Part shown: piece by piece, positions 27,305 through 36,636 of the stretch
Position numbering within the stretch: the stretch's first letter is position 1
Layout: the number at the start of each line of letters is the position of its first letter
The notes under the pieces: generated by a model
The model's input: the letters and a program-made list of their open reading frames with translations, nothing else
Told to the model about the DNA's origin: nothing
The model's database searches: none
DNA from: Spongiibacteraceae bacterium
GTDB lineage: Bacteria; Pseudomonadota; Gammaproteobacteria; Pseudomonadales; Spongiibacteraceae
Direction of reading: 5' to 3'
Length of the DNA: 45,426 nucleotides
Assembly (NCBI GenBank): GCA_002710725.1
Contig: PAKT01000011.1
Span: 1 to 45,426, forward strand
Translations under genes and position numbers: made by a program

Positions 27305-27508
27305 CTACCCCCCCTGCACAGGTGCGACTACATCAACCCGATCGCCCGCCTGCAGGGATACACTTGCGTAGGTGGAACGCGGTACAAAATCTTCATTCAC
27401 GGCCACCGCCACGCGCTGGCCATCAAAGCCCCATTCGCCGAGCAGTTCAGCAAGGCTTTTGCCGCTGTCGATCTGTCGGCTTTCGCTGTTCACACTGACT
27501 TCTATCAT
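27305..27508 (-). CDS. thiS: Sulfur carrier protein ThiS
   Basis: A 67-residue ubiquitin-fold sulfur carrier that delivers sulfur to ThiG as a C-terminal thiocarboxylate. It ends in Gly-Gly (PVQGG), the residue pair adenylated by ThiF, and has the family IDSGKSLAELLGEW and VAVAVNEDFVPRS segments. I use ATG 27508 (MIEVSVNSES), one base past the thiO stop; the longer reading from 27556 lies inside thiO. Its stop abuts repeat copy A. Confidence 0.93.
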   Translation of the reverse strand: MIEVSVNSESRQIDSGKSLAELLGEWGFDGQRVAVAVNEDFVPRSTYASVSLQAGDRVDVVAPVQGG

Positions 27509-27509
27509 T

Positions 27510-28598
27510 TCAGGTCTTTCGGCTGACACTTTCCTGCTCTTGAACAAAGGCTCCACTGTAATCCCCGGCCAATGCCTTTATGGCCGAGGCCAACACGGTC
27601 GGCGCCAGCAAATAGCCGTGGCGATACAGGCCATTCAGCCGCAGCAAACCATCACTGACCTGCACCTGCGGCAGATTGTCCGGCAGCGCCGGGCGACAGC
27701 GGGCGAAGCTGTGAACAATCTGTGCCTCGGCAAAGCCCGAATGCACGCTGTAAAGAGCCGACAACAACTCCAGTTGCGAGCGCACCGTTACCGGCGCCTG
27801 CGATTCACTCTCTATCTCGGTTGCGCCCACCACGTAAATATCGCCGGGCTTCGGCGTGATATAGAGATGGTAGCGCGGATGCATCAACCTGACAGGTCGG
27901 CTCAGCCGCACTTCCGGCGCCCGCACCCACAATATTTCACCACGCACTCCACGCACATCCGGCCAGTCGGTTTTTGCGCCGAAACCACGGCAGTCGATGG
28001 CCCAGTCAAACTTTTCAGCGCCGGCTGCTGTGTTCAAGGTACCAGCACTCACCGACTGCACCGCAACATTGGCGCGCCACTCGGCGCCACCGGTAACAAG
28101 CGCGTGTTGCAATGCGACGAGCAGGGCCCGGTTGTCGAGGCAACCTTCGCCCACCAACCAAAGTCCCTGCCGAAAGCTTGCCGGCAACTCTGGCTCCAGG
28201 CCGGAAATACCCGCTCGATCGAGCTGCTTGACCTCCGGATCATTGCCCGCGACCGCTTTCAACTTCTGGGCAAAATGCTGCAGGCTGGCGCGATCCAGAT
28301 CGTGGGCGACCACGACCGATCCACTGTCGTTCAGCGCCACCACGTGAGAACTGCTTTGTGCCAACTGCTGCAGCAACTCACGCCACTGGCCCAGCGCGGG
28401 CTTGCCCAGCGCAAACATCTCGGCGCCGCTGGTTACCGCTTCGCTGTAGGGCGCCAGCATGGCCGCCGCCACGTAAGCGGCACTGTTTGTGCCCAGCTCG
28501 TCACCAGCGTCAAACAGCGTGACCTTATGGCCAGCACGCTGCAGTTGCCAGGCCATGAGACGGCCGATCAAGCCGGCACCCGCGATTCCGATTTTCAT
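27510..28598 (-). CDS. thiO: Glycine oxidase
   Basis: FAD-dependent oxidase making dehydroglycine for the thiazole ring. The 362-residue protein starts MKIGIAGAGLIGRLMAWQLQ (Rossmann Gly motif for FAD) followed by VTLFDAGDELG; further features are IDCRGFGAKTDW and LNGLYRHGYLLAP near the C-terminus, common in ThiO. Gene order thiC-thiO-thiS-thiG supports the call, with oxidase rather than the radical enzyme ThiH as glycine/tyrosine source. A diverged repeat (copy D) lies between it and thiC. Confidence 0.94.
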   Translation of the reverse strand: MKIGIAGAGLIGRLMAWQLQRAGHKVTLFDAGDELGTNSAAYVAAAMLAPYSEAVTSGAEMFALGKPALGQWRELLQQLAQSSSHVVALNDSGSVVVAHDLDRASLQHFAQKLKAVAGNDPEVKQLDRAGISGLEPELPASFRQGLWLVGEGCLDNRALLVALQHALVTGGAEWRANVAVQSVSAGTLNTAAGAEKFDWAIDCRGFGAKTDWPDVRGVRGEILWVRAPEVRLSRPVRLMHPRYHLYITPKPGDIYVVGATEIESESQAPVTVRSQLELLSALYSVHSGFAEAQIVHSFARCRPALPDNLPQVQVSDGLLRLNGLYRHGYLLAPTVLASAIKALAGDYSGAFVQEQESVSRKT

Positions 28599-28609
28599 AG
28601 CCGGCTACC

Positions 28610-28717
28610 GGGAGACGCTGGACGGGAGACGGAAGACGCAAAAGCGAGTGCGGCTGCGCCGCACAATGCTACGTCTGCGAAGCAGCCGGTTGGAGCGTCG
28701 CCCGTCTCCCGTCCAGC
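28610..28717. repeat. Heptad-arm palindromic element, diverged copy D
   Basis: Between thiC and thiO. Left units at 28610-28637 are GGGAGAC, GCTGGAC, GGGAGAC, GGAAGAC; right units at 28697-28717 are GTCGCCC, GTCTCCC, GTCCAGC. Arms of about 23 bp (28617-28639 and 28695-28717) pair with two mismatches. The 55-bp loop holds two small hairpins (TGCGGCTGCGCCGCA and CTGCGAAGCAG). It has the same plan as copy B, but with different bases in the arms. Confidence 0.85.
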
Positions 28718-28751
28718 ATCAAGCCCCCTTTCCGACCCCACCATAGCCAAG

Positions 28752-30790
<2,039 letters not shown>

Positions 30791-30796
30791 GCGGGC

Positions 30797-30826
30797 AGTG
30801 TAGCGCCGAAGAGGGTGAGGGAGCAA
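30797..30826 (-). promoter_or_regulatory. Predicted promoter of the thiC riboswitch transcript
   Basis: On the minus strand a -10 TACACT (30797-30802) and a weak -35 TTGCTC (30821-30826) are 18 bp apart. Transcription would start near 30790, the first base of the riboswitch P1 stem. Confidence 0.5.
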
Positions 30827-30947
30827 CAAGCAAGTCAACATGACTGGCCATTAGCGTCTGATGGCACAGTTGTCCCGCAGAATAATGTGCGCTACCGTTT
30901 CTTGATGGATTGGTCACCAAAGGCCAAAACCAGCCGGAAAACGCCAT

Positions 30948-30987
30948 CCACACGTGCATTTAAGCGGGGTTAGCCCTCCACGTGTGG
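30948..30987. other. 9-bp inverted repeat in a gene-free stretch
   Basis: CCACACGTG (30948-30956) and CACGTGTGG (30979-30987) form a perfect inverted pair around 22 bases. The gap from the thiC promoter to the NYN remnant (30827-31018) holds no gene that I can support. The repeat could be an operator or the end of an old mobile insertion. Confidence 0.4.
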
Positions 30988-31018
30988 CTCTGGCATTTTC
31001 GCAAGGAAGCGAAGTTTC

Positions 31019-31204
31019 GTGAAATATGCCATTCTGATCGACGCCGGGTTCGCTAAAACCAAGCTCGGCTCAAGGTCGATTAAAGACCTTCGTCCCTCCC
31101 TTCAGCAAAAGACCCTGGATAGGCGAATCGGCCTGGATATCGCATCGCAGATTCAGGTGATCAATGCCTTTATCGCGAACGACCAGCTTAAGAAGCAGGA
31201 TTGA
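31019..31204 (+). pseudogene. Decayed NYN-domain gene (internal deletion)
   Basis: A 61-codon reading frame from GTG 31019, with AAGGAAG ahead as ribosome site. The first 18 residues, MKYAILIDAGFAKTKLGS, look like the start of NYN-domain (PIN-like nuclease) proteins of about 200 residues. The next part, LRPSLQQKTLDRRIGLDIAS, looks like a segment normally over 100 residues further on, so the middle appears deleted, and the C-terminal catalytic part is missing. It is read here as a remnant rather than a working nuclease. It sits at the left edge of a small accessory patch. Confidence 0.6.
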
Positions 31205-31298
31205 GACAACCGCCAGCTAGCCAGCCCGGTTGGCGTCCATGTTAAACTGTCGGCCGGGCCATCTGTCTAACCTCTTATCCAGACCCGAGGAACCGAGC

Positions 31299-31484
31299 AT
31301 GCAACTGCAAAGCCCCAAACAAGACGCTCTGGAGGCCATCCAGCAACTGCCCGACAGCGTGGACTTCGACGAGATCGTCTACCGCCTCTACGTGCTCAGC
31401 AAAATCAATCAGGGCATGAAGGATGTCGAGGAAGGCAGGGGCATTTCCCAGGAGGAGCTGGCCCGCGAGATCGAGCAATGGTGA
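31299..31484 (+). CDS. Putative type II antitoxin
   Basis: A 61-residue acidic protein starting MQLQSPKQDALEAIQQLPDS, with a helical C-terminus MKDVEEGRGISQEELAREIE that resembles the toxin-wrapping tail of many RelB/Phd-like antitoxins. I chose ATG 31299, with GAGG 8 bases before it. It overlaps the toxin gene by 7 bp, the usual order (antitoxin first) and coupling of such modules. No clear DNA-binding fold is visible, so the antitoxin family is uncertain. The operon is probably autoregulated. Confidence 0.8.
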   Translation: MQLQSPKQDALEAIQQLPDSVDFDEIVYRLYVLSKINQGMKDVEEGRGISQEELAREIEQW

Positions 31485-31780
31485 TCTGGACGCCCCGCGC
31501 CCGTGCCGACCTCAAAGCCATTCACGACCACATCCACAAAGACGCGCCGATCAACGCCAAGCGCGTCACACAGAAGATTCTAGACAAGGCCGCCGAATTG
31601 GAGGATTTCCCCGGCACGCACAAGGGCGTGCCGGAAGCCAGAACCGACGATCTGCACGAAGTCAGTGTCAGTGCCTGGCGGATCATTTACCACTCGCGCA
31701 ACAACAATGTTTACATCATCACCGTGGTGCACAAGCGGCAGCTACTGGAGGAAGACCGGTTGCAGCATCGAAACCAATGA
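31478..31780 (+). CDS. RelE/ParE-family toxin
   Basis: A 100-residue toxin of the RelE/ParE superfamily: VIWTPRARADLKAIHDHI at the start, an Ala/Lys-rich helix pair, LEDFPGTHKGVPEART, and the core strands VSAWRIIYHS and NVYIITVVHKRQLL that end most ParE proteins. ParE-type (gyrase) or RelE-type (ribosome) targeting cannot be told. The last 11 residues (LEEDRLQHRNQ) and the stop are encoded by the first copy of a 56-bp tandem duplication, so the native C-terminus may have been altered. It overlaps the antitoxin gene by 7 bp. Confidence 0.87.
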   Translation: MVIWTPRARADLKAIHDHIHKDAPINAKRVTQKILDKAAELEDFPGTHKGVPEARTDDLHEVSVSAWRIIYHSRNNNVYIITVVHKRQLLEEDRLQHRNQ

Positions 31781-31872
31781 CACTGACCCCATTGATTGCA
31801 CTGGAGGAAGACCGGTTGCAGCATCGAAACCAATGACACTGACCCCATTGATTGCACTGACCCCATTGATTG
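31745..31872. repeat. 56-bp tandem duplication with triple CTGACCCCATTGATTG
   Basis: Two identical 56-bp copies (31745-31800 and 31801-31856) start in the toxin's final codons and end in the spacer. A 16-bp sub-unit, CTGACCCCATTGATTG, occurs three times: 31783-31798, 31839-31854 and 31857-31872. Motifs built on TGACCCC are frequent near IS200-like (RAYT) transposases in other genomes, but no transposase is present here, so origin is open. Confidence 0.9.
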
Positions 31873-31902
31873 AAAACGCTCCAGGCCAAGTAACTGAAAG
31901 CG

Positions 31903-32343
31903 CTAGTCATTTCCCAGAAATCGCTGCCGATGGTTTTCCTCAGGGAGAATACACCGCTCGTATTTCCCGAAAATACGATAACGATTCACGGCAATGCGCC
32001 GATACAACCAGTTTCGCAATGGTCGCGGCACCAGCCAGCCGATCGCGAGAAGGGGCCAGGGCAATGGCAACTGCCACAACACCCGGATCAGAGCAGGGGA
32101 CTCGGTGTACAGCTCCGGCCCCTCAATCAGCAGCAGGGTTTCATACTGATCGAGCGGCAAACCGTACCATTTGAGAATGGCCTGTCCCTCCGGCGACTGC
32201 ACGGTCGCGAGGCGGAAGCGCCAGTTTTTATCGAATCGAATCAGAAAACGCGCCCAGGCTGAGCAGAGTTTGCAAACACCATCGAACAGAATAACCCGAT
32301 CTCGCTGGCCTATTCCGGGGGCACATTCGGCTGGCTGCGACAT
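31903..32343 (-). CDS. DCC-family thiol-disulfide oxidoreductase (DUF393)
   Basis: A 146-residue protein of the DUF393/DCC family, named for Asp-Cys-Cys: VILFDGVCKLCSAWARF shows the DG-x-C-x2-C thioredoxin-like site near residues 18-27, followed by LATVQSPEGQAIL and a C-terminal RNWLYRRIAVNRYRIFG. Members are small predicted redox proteins without a settled substrate. GGAGG lies just before ATG 32343. It is separated from pgpA by 73 bp that hold a short tandem repeat. Confidence 0.88.
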   Translation of the reverse strand: MSQPAECAPGIGQRDRVILFDGVCKLCSAWARFLIRFDKNWRFRLATVQSPEGQAILKWYGLPLDQYETLLLIEGPELYTESPALIRVLWQLPLPWPLLAIGWLVPRPLRNWLYRRIAVNRYRIFGKYERCILPEENHRQRFLGND

Positions 32344-32390
32344 TCGACCTCCGCACTGGTAATGACGGCATCAATCATTTCGGTAGCTTA

Positions 32391-32414
32391 CGCTGAGAGA
32401 TGCGCTGAGAGATG
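32391..32414. repeat. 12-bp tandem duplication
   Basis: CGCTGAGAGATG occurs twice in a row just past the pgpA stop. No function is visible; it looks like replication slippage. Confidence 0.8.
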
Positions 32415-32416
32415 CG

Positions 32417-32887
32417 CTAAGCGATATAGAACAAGGCAAGCTGCAAGATTACCGCCGCAAAAACACCCGCCAGCACATCGTCAATCATGATACCAAAACC
32501 GCCGTGAACCTTTTTATCCAGCCATTTGATCGGCCAGGGCTTGGCGATATCGAACAAGCGAAAGAGAGCAAACCCGGCAATCACCCAGAGGGGTTCGGCA
32601 GGCACGGCAATCATGGTGATCCAGAAGCCGACAAACTCGTCCCAGACAATACTGCCGTGATCGTGGACACCCATGGCTTTGGCGGTATAACCGCAACAAA
32701 ACACACCAAAAAGAAAGGTAACCGCCAACACGGCAACATAGAAGGGCAACTCCAGCTGGGACAAACCCAGCCAAAGGGGGACCGCCATCAGGGTACCGAA
32801 AGTACCCGGCGCCTTGGACGACAGGCCAGAGCCAAAACCAAAACTGGCGAGGTGAATCGGGTTACGGCAAAGTGCTTGCAAGTTCAT
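32417..32887 (-). CDS. pgpA: Phosphatidylglycerophosphatase A
   Basis: Inner-membrane enzyme removing phosphate from phosphatidylglycerophosphate to give phosphatidylglycerol. The 156-residue protein starts with FGSGLSSKAPGTFGTLMAVP, a PgpA signature, has VWDEFVGFWITM and the metal-site segment MIDDVLAGVFAA at the C-terminus, and about four hydrophobic spans. It overlaps thiL by 4 bp (ATGA), the usual thiL-pgpA pairing. Confidence 0.95.
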   Translation of the reverse strand: MNLQALCRNPIHLASFGFGSGLSSKAPGTFGTLMAVPLWLGLSQLELPFYVAVLAVTFLFGVFCCGYTAKAMGVHDHGSIVWDEFVGFWITMIAVPAEPLWVIAGFALFRLFDIAKPWPIKWLDKKVHGGFGIMIDDVLAGVFAAVILQLALFYIA

Positions 32888-33849
32888 TGGAAGTGCAAAT
32901 ATCCCATGTTGTTATAGTGTGTCAGATCAATCGGCGCACCATCGCGAACCAGATTTAGCCCGGCTCCAGACGCGACAGAACCCAAGCGCGAGCACCGAAT
33001 GTTGTGTTCAGCCGCCAGCGCGAAGATGGCTTCGCGCTGCGCTGAACTGGCGGTAAAACACAGCTGATAATCATCACCGCCGGTCAGGGCATACGCTTCG
33101 GCAACATCTCGCGAATAACTGTCTTGCAGCGCCGCAGAGAGCGGCAGAGCGCCCACATCCAACTCGGCACTTGCACCACTGGCCTGAAGTATATGAGCGA
33201 GATCGGCGGCCAGACCATCGGACAGATCGATGGCTGCACTGGCAATATCGCGCAGACTGACGGAAAACCTCAGCGGGGGCTCAGCGCGATAATACTGCGC
33301 CATAAATACCTGCTCTGCCTCACTGAATGCTGTGTTCTCCAGACAGTCGAGCGCCGCTCGGGCATCGCCCAACGTGCCTGTTACCCAGACATCATCGCCA
33401 GGCTTGGCACCGCTGCGCAGCAGGGCTTTGCCTGCCGGCACCTCACCAAACACCTGTACCGACAAACACAAAGGCCCACGCGTGGTATCGCCACCGACCA
33501 AAGGTATCGCAAAAAAGCGCGAAGCCTCCGCCAGACCTTTCGAAAAGGCGGCGAGCCAGGTTTCATCCGCATGTGGCAGGGTAAGCGCCAAACAGAAACC
33601 CACAGGACGGGCACCACAGGCAACGAGATCACTGACCGCAGCTGCCAGCACGCGCCAGCCCAAGCCGGTTACGTCAGGAGCTTTTGGAAAGTGGACGCCC
33701 TCCACCATGGTGTCGATGGAGGTACACAGGGTGTGACCGGGAGAAAGTGAAAGCTCGGCGCAGTCGTCACCGATGCCGGTCACAACTGCAGAGCCCTGCT
33801 GAAAGGAAGAGAAATAAAGCCGAATCAAGTCAAATTCGGAGAGTGCCAT
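32884..33849 (-). CDS. thiL: Thiamine-monophosphate kinase
   Basis: Last step of thiamine pyrophosphate synthesis, phosphorylating thiamine phosphate with ATP. The 321-residue protein of the AIR-synthase/PurM fold has VVTGIGDDCAEL and SIDTMVEGVHF at the N-terminus, VGGDTTRGPL, AIDLSDGLAADLAHI and GGDDYQLCF, all ThiL landmarks with the metal-binding Asp residues present. It directly follows nusB and overlaps pgpA, linking this cluster to the thiamine locus at 23935-30632. Confidence 0.96.
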   Translation of the reverse strand: MALSEFDLIRLYFSSFQQGSAVVTGIGDDCAELSLSPGHTLCTSIDTMVEGVHFPKAPDVTGLGWRVLAAAVSDLVACGARPVGFCLALTLPHADETWLAAFSKGLAEASRFFAIPLVGGDTTRGPLCLSVQVFGEVPAGKALLRSGAKPGDDVWVTGTLGDARAALDCLENTAFSEAEQVFMAQYYRAEPPLRFSVSLRDIASAAIDLSDGLAADLAHILQASGASAELDVGALPLSAALQDSYSRDVAEAYALTGGDDYQLCFTASSAQREAIFALAAEHNIRCSRLGSVASGAGLNLVRDGAPIDLTHYNNMGYLHFQ

Positions 33850-34305
33850 TTATTTGCGGGCAGCTGCCATTTCGATTTTGCGGGTATTGGCCGCCACTTT
33901 ATCCAGAATGGAGTTGATATAGCGGTGACCATCGGTAGCGCCAAAACGCTTGGCCAGATTCACACACTCGTTGATGACGACTTTGTAGGGCACATCGATA
34001 CGGTTTTTGAGCTCCCACACGCCCATGCGCAGGAGGCTCAGCTCAATGGGGTCGAGGTCACTCAACTTGCGATCCAGCAGGGGCTCGAATTCATCCTGCA
34101 GATCGTTCAGGTTCGCGGGAATGTCGTGCAGCATCTCACCGAAATACTCGGTATCTACATGTTTCATGTCGTAGTCGGCCAGAAACTGGGCCTGTATTTC
34201 GTGCAGGGGTTGCCTGGCCATCTCCCACTGGTAGAGGGCCTGCAGGGCATAATGCCGCGCCTTGCGACGCAGCGCCGGTAAATTGTTCTCGGGAGCTTGC
34301 GACAC
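33850..34305 (-). CDS. nusB: Transcription antitermination factor NusB
   Basis: RNA-binding partner of NusE (S10) in rRNA antitermination complexes. The 151-residue all-helical protein has RRKARHYALQALYQWEM near the start, LLRMGVWELKNRIDVPYKVV in the centre and a final AKRFGATDGHRYINSILDK, all NusB. It lies between ribH (6 bp away) and thiL (adjacent), the typical gammaproteobacterial order. Confidence 0.97.
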   Translation of the reverse strand: MSQAPENNLPALRRKARHYALQALYQWEMARQPLHEIQAQFLADYDMKHVDTEYFGEMLHDIPANLNDLQDEFEPLLDRKLSDLDPIELSLLRMGVWELKNRIDVPYKVVINECVNLAKRFGATDGHRYINSILDKVAANTRKIEMAAARK

Positions 34306-34310
34306 TGATA

Positions 34311-34784
34311 TCAGCCTATGTTCTTGAGCAGGCTGACCATTTCCAGCGCTGACAGGGCCGCTTCTTCACCTTTGTTGCCCGCCTTGGTGCCGGCGCGCTC
34401 AATGGCCTGTTCGATGGTGTCGACGGTCAGTACGCCAAAGGCAACCGGCAAACCCGACTGCATGGACACCTGTGCCAGACCTTTGGTGCACTCGCCCGCC
34501 ACATACTCAAAGTGAGGGGTGCCGCCGCGAATCACCGCGCCGAGGGCGATAATCGCATCGTATTTTTTGGTCTCGGCCACCTTCTGGCAAACCAGCGGAA
34601 TTTCAAAAGCGCCCGGCGCACGCACCACGGTAATATCACCTTCGGCTATGCCATGACGGATCAGACAGTCTTTGGCGCCGTCCAGCAGGCTTTCCACCAC
34701 AAAGGCGTTCCAGCGACCAACCACAATCGCGTATTTGCCCTCGCAGTTGGCAAAAGTGCCTTCAATGGGTTTGTTCGTGCTCAT
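34311..34784 (-). CDS. ribH: 6,7-dimethyl-8-ribityllumazine synthase
   Basis: Joins the pyrimidine from RibD with the four-carbon unit from RibB to form lumazine, the substrate of riboflavin synthase; forms large shells or pentamers. The 157-residue protein has [17 protein letters not shown], the [11 protein letters not shown] active-site segment, [19 protein letters not shown] and [16 protein letters not shown] with [10 protein letters not shown] (phosphate site). Length and motifs are standard. Confidence 0.97.
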   Translation of the reverse strand: MSTNKPIEGTFANCEGKYAIVVGRWNAFVVESLLDGAKDCLIRHGIAEGDITVVRAPGAFEIPLVCQKVAETKKYDAIIALGAVIRGGTPHFEYVAGECTKGLAQVSMQSGLPVAFGVLTVDTIEQAIERAGTKAGNKGEEAALSALEMVSLLKNIG

Positions 34785-34811
34785 AGTCTGTTTCCCAAAA
34801 CGTAAAAAGGA

Positions 34812-35951
34812 TTAGTGCTCAGCCGGGGTGACATCCCCATCGGCGCTGACAAATTCGGCGATATCCAGGTCAAAACCGGAGATCGCATTATACTTGATCG
34901 GCGCGCCCATCAGGCGGATTTTGCCAACCCCGAGATCGCGCAGGATCTGAGAGCCGAGGCCGACGTTCATATAGGTATTCTGGTGCTGGGCGCTGTCACC
35001 CATCGGCGCAGGCCTGTTGCCGCGGGCGATATCAAGACTGCTGATCAGGTCAGCGGAGGACTCTGCATTGGCCAGCAACACCACCACGCCACCGTCTTCT
35101 GAAATCTTTTTGAGGCAGCGGTTCATATTCCAGCCACTGTTCTCACCCGGCAGCTGGATATGCAACAGGTCGCGAATCGACGAGCCCAGATGCACCCGCA
35201 CCAGCACCGGTGTTTCGTGGTCTATCGCTCCTTTGGTAACGGCGAAGTGAACGTCGTTATTCACATCATCCCGGTAGCTGTGCAGCTGGAACTCGCCGAA
35301 ATCGGTGTTGATGGTTTCCACCGCCAGCTTGTGAATAGTCTGCTCGTTAACTACCCGGTAGTGGATCAGATCGGCAATGGTTCCGATCTTGATATCGTGT
35401 TTCTCGGCAAAGGCTTCCAGATCCGGCCGGCGCGCCATGGTGCCGTCGTCGTTCATGATCTCGCAGATCACGCCGGAAGCACCGAAACCCGCCAGACGCG
35501 CCAGATCACAGGCCGCTTCGGTATGACCTGCGCGCGTCAGCACACCACCGCTTTCCGCCATCAACGGAAAGATATGACCGGGCTGAACAATATCTTCAGC
35601 GGTGGCATTTTTCGCCGCCGCCACGCGCACCGTGTGGGCGCGATCTGCCGCAGAAATACCAGTCGTAACCCCTTCTTTTGCTTCTATCGACAGGGTGAAT
35701 TTGGTACCAAAGCCGGAGGCATTGCGATCCACCATCAGTGGCAAACCCAGGCTTTCACAGCGACTGCGGGTCATCGGCATGCAGATCAGGCCGCGAGCGT
35801 GCATGGCCATAAAGTTGATGTCCTGTGGCCGCACGCACTCGGCAGCCATAACGATATCGCCTTCGTTTTCACGATCTTCGTCGTCCATCAGGATCACCAT
35901 CTTGCCGAGGCGTATATCCTGAATCAGTTCTTCTACCGTGTTGAGCTTCAT
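34812..35951 (-). CDS. ribBA: DHBP synthase with degenerate GTP cyclohydrolase II half
   Basis: Residues 1-205 are 3,4-dihydroxy-2-butanone-4-phosphate synthase: [10 protein letters not shown] (23-32) for metal, [14 protein letters not shown] and [20 protein letters not shown] are intact. Residues 206-379 are shaped like GTP cyclohydrolase II but lack its zinc Cys triad (the place of CLTGD..RCDCG reads [11 protein letters not shown]), so that half is probably inactive. A complete ribA at 22655-23245 supplies the activity. ATG 35951 ([10 protein letters not shown]) is chosen; upstream in-frame codons run into ribE. No FMN riboswitch fits the 22-bp gap before it. Confidence 0.93.
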   Translation of the reverse strand: MKLNTVEELIQDIRLGKMVILMDDEDRENEGDIVMAAECVRPQDINFMAMHARGLICMPMTRSRCESLGLPLMVDRNASGFGTKFTLSIEAKEGVTTGISAADRAHTVRVAAAKNATAEDIVQPGHIFPLMAESGGVLTRAGHTEAACDLARLAGFGASGVICEIMNDDGTMARRPDLEAFAEKHDIKIGTIADLIHYRVVNEQTIHKLAVETINTDFGEFQLHSYRDDVNNDVHFAVTKGAIDHETPVLVRVHLGSSIRDLLHIQLPGENSGWNMNRCLKKISEDGGVVVLLANAESSADLISSLDIARGNRPAPMGDSAQHQNTYMNVGLGSQILRDLGVGKIRLMGAPIKYNAISGFDLDIAEFVSADGDVTPAEH

Positions 35952-35973
35952 AATCCTTCCCAATGTCAGAGCG

Positions 35974-36636
35974 CTAGCGTTTGCGCCCGGTAAAACCGTG
36001 TTCTGCCAGAAAGGCCTCGCTGAGTCGCGAACCGCTCTGCGACTTTTCACACTGAAGTAAACGCTCCAGGTAGCGGGCAATCACATCCACTTCCAGGTTG
36101 ACCCTCGTCCCCGGCTGGTAGTGGGTAATAATCGTTTCGGCCGCCGTGTGCGGCACAATGTTCAATTCTACGCCATCTTCGCTCAGAGCGTTGATGGTCA
36201 GGCTCACGCCATCAATACAGATCGAGCCCTTGTGCGCGGTATATTTGCGCAAGGGTTCGGGCACTGCCACCGACAGCCTGATGGAGCGGGCATCCTCGTG
36301 GCGCGCCACGACTTCGCCAGTACCGTCAATATGGCCGCTGACAATATGACCGTCAAACCGACTGTCGGCGCGCATTGCCCGCTCCAGGTTAACCGGCGCA
36401 CCGGTTTTCAAGGCGCCCAGCGTCGCCAGCGACAGGGTTTCCCGCGATACGTCGGCCGTAAAGCCGGAGCCAGTGAGGCTGGTCACGGTCAGACATACGC
36501 CATTGGTGGCAATGCTGTCGCCGAGTTTTACCGCCCCCATCTCCAGATCGCCAGCGTCGATGGTCAGCCGTTTGTCGCCGCCTGCGTCGGCGATCGCGGC
36601 AATCCTGCCGACGGCTTCAATAATGCCGGTAAACAT
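35974..36636 (-). CDS. ribE: Riboflavin synthase alpha chain
   Basis: Dismutates two lumazine molecules to riboflavin. The 220-residue protein shows the family's internal duplication of two lumazine-binding barrels: MFTGIIEAVGRIAAI and SIATNGVCLTVTSL in the first, GHIVSGHIDGTGEV at the join, and GSICIDGVSLTINALS in the second. Its ATG touches the ribD stop (TGATG). Some authors call this gene ribC. Confidence 0.96.
   Translation of the reverse strand: MFTGIIEAVGRIAAIADAGGDKRLTIDAGDLEMGAVKLGDSIATNGVCLTVTSLTGSGFTADVSRETLSLATLGALKTGAPVNLERAMRADSRFDGHIVSGHIDGTGEVVARHEDARSIRLSVAVPEPLRKYTAHKGSICIDGVSLTINALSEDGVELNIVPHTAAETIITHYQPGTRVNLEVDVIARYLERLLQCEKSQSGSRLSEAFLAEHGFTGRKR

Noticed and set aside
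30948-30987. Possible integron attC site
   Set aside because: The inverted repeat lacks the paired core-site sequences and extrahelical bases of attC, and no integrase or cassette series is present.
35952-35973. Possible FMN riboswitch before ribBA
   Set aside because: The gap to ribE is only 22 bp and none of the RFN conserved blocks occurs in the rib operon leader regions.
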